DNA of 5,903 nt from SZUA-152 sp964401355 (GTDB taxonomy: Bacteria; Pseudomonadota; Gammaproteobacteria; SZUA-152), in contig CAYNYJ010000112.1 of NCBI GenBank assembly GCA_964401355.1, positions 1 to 5,903 of the forward strand. Direction: 5' to 3'. Both the position numbers and the translations under genes were made by a program. Shown here one piece after another: positions 5,791-5,903 of this stretch (position 1 is the first letter of the stretch; each line of letters opens with the position of its first letter). The notes below the pieces were generated by a model. The model saw only the letters and a list, made by a program, of their open reading frames with translations, did no database searches and had not been told where the DNA came from.

Positions 5791-5903
5791 AGGTCGCCAG
5801 CTATTCATATCTCAATTTCTCATATCACATTACAGACCGCACAAAACAACTCGTGAATTCAATTTGTAAGTGCAACTCTGACTCACGGTAAGAGGGCAAG
5901 CTG

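Noticed and set aside
5655..5891. 78-codon plus-strand open frame at the right edge
   Set aside because: It overlaps the lipoprotein start, ribosome site and upstream region, has no ribosome site of its own, and shows no recognisable domain.

Overview
The window looks like a chromosomal stretch from a gammaproteobacterium. The evidence is an IlvA carboxy terminus that closely resembles the E. coli/Pseudomonas biosynthetic form, a two-arginine-free lipobox signal peptide typical of Gram-negative outer-membrane lipoproteins, and an intergenic palindrome-rich repeat of the kind scattered through proteobacterial genomes. I cannot name the genus with confidence.

Layout. Positions 1-732 (+) hold the last 243 codons of ilvA, the biosynthetic threonine ammonia-lyase; its 5' part lies outside the window. 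Ten bases after its stop begins a non-coding tandem array, 743-1789. It consists of two nearly identical units of 503 and 504 bp followed by a 40-bp partial third copy, and each unit is a string of stem-loops. The minus-strand open frames across the array are by-products of the repeat. On the minus strand, 1904-2221 encodes a minimal 105-residue SET-domain protein. A 186-bp gap (2222-2407) follows, containing two small inverted repeats and a doubtful 30-codon open frame that resembles a signal peptide. Positions 2408-5656 (-) encode a 1082-residue predicted lipoprotein: lipobox signal peptide, two fibronectin type III domains, then about 14 SBBP-type beta-propeller repeats. Its upstream region (5657-5903) contains a strong ribosome binding site, a plausible sigma-70-like promoter and a 12-bp-stem inverted repeat.

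How the genes relate. ilvA (+) and the SET and lipoprotein genes (-) converge on the repeat array, so the array occupies the space between two convergent 3' ends. The SET gene is downstream of the lipoprotein gene on the same strand, but the 186-bp gap makes a single operon uncertain, and no functional link between these three proteins is visible. The metabolic gene is ordinary core content; the lipoprotein and the repeat array are the accessory-looking parts. I see no CRISPR, toxin-antitoxin, phage, transposase, tRNA or rRNA signature. The most interesting items are the double-propeller architecture of the lipoprotein and the mosaic hairpin array with its strongly clustered differences.
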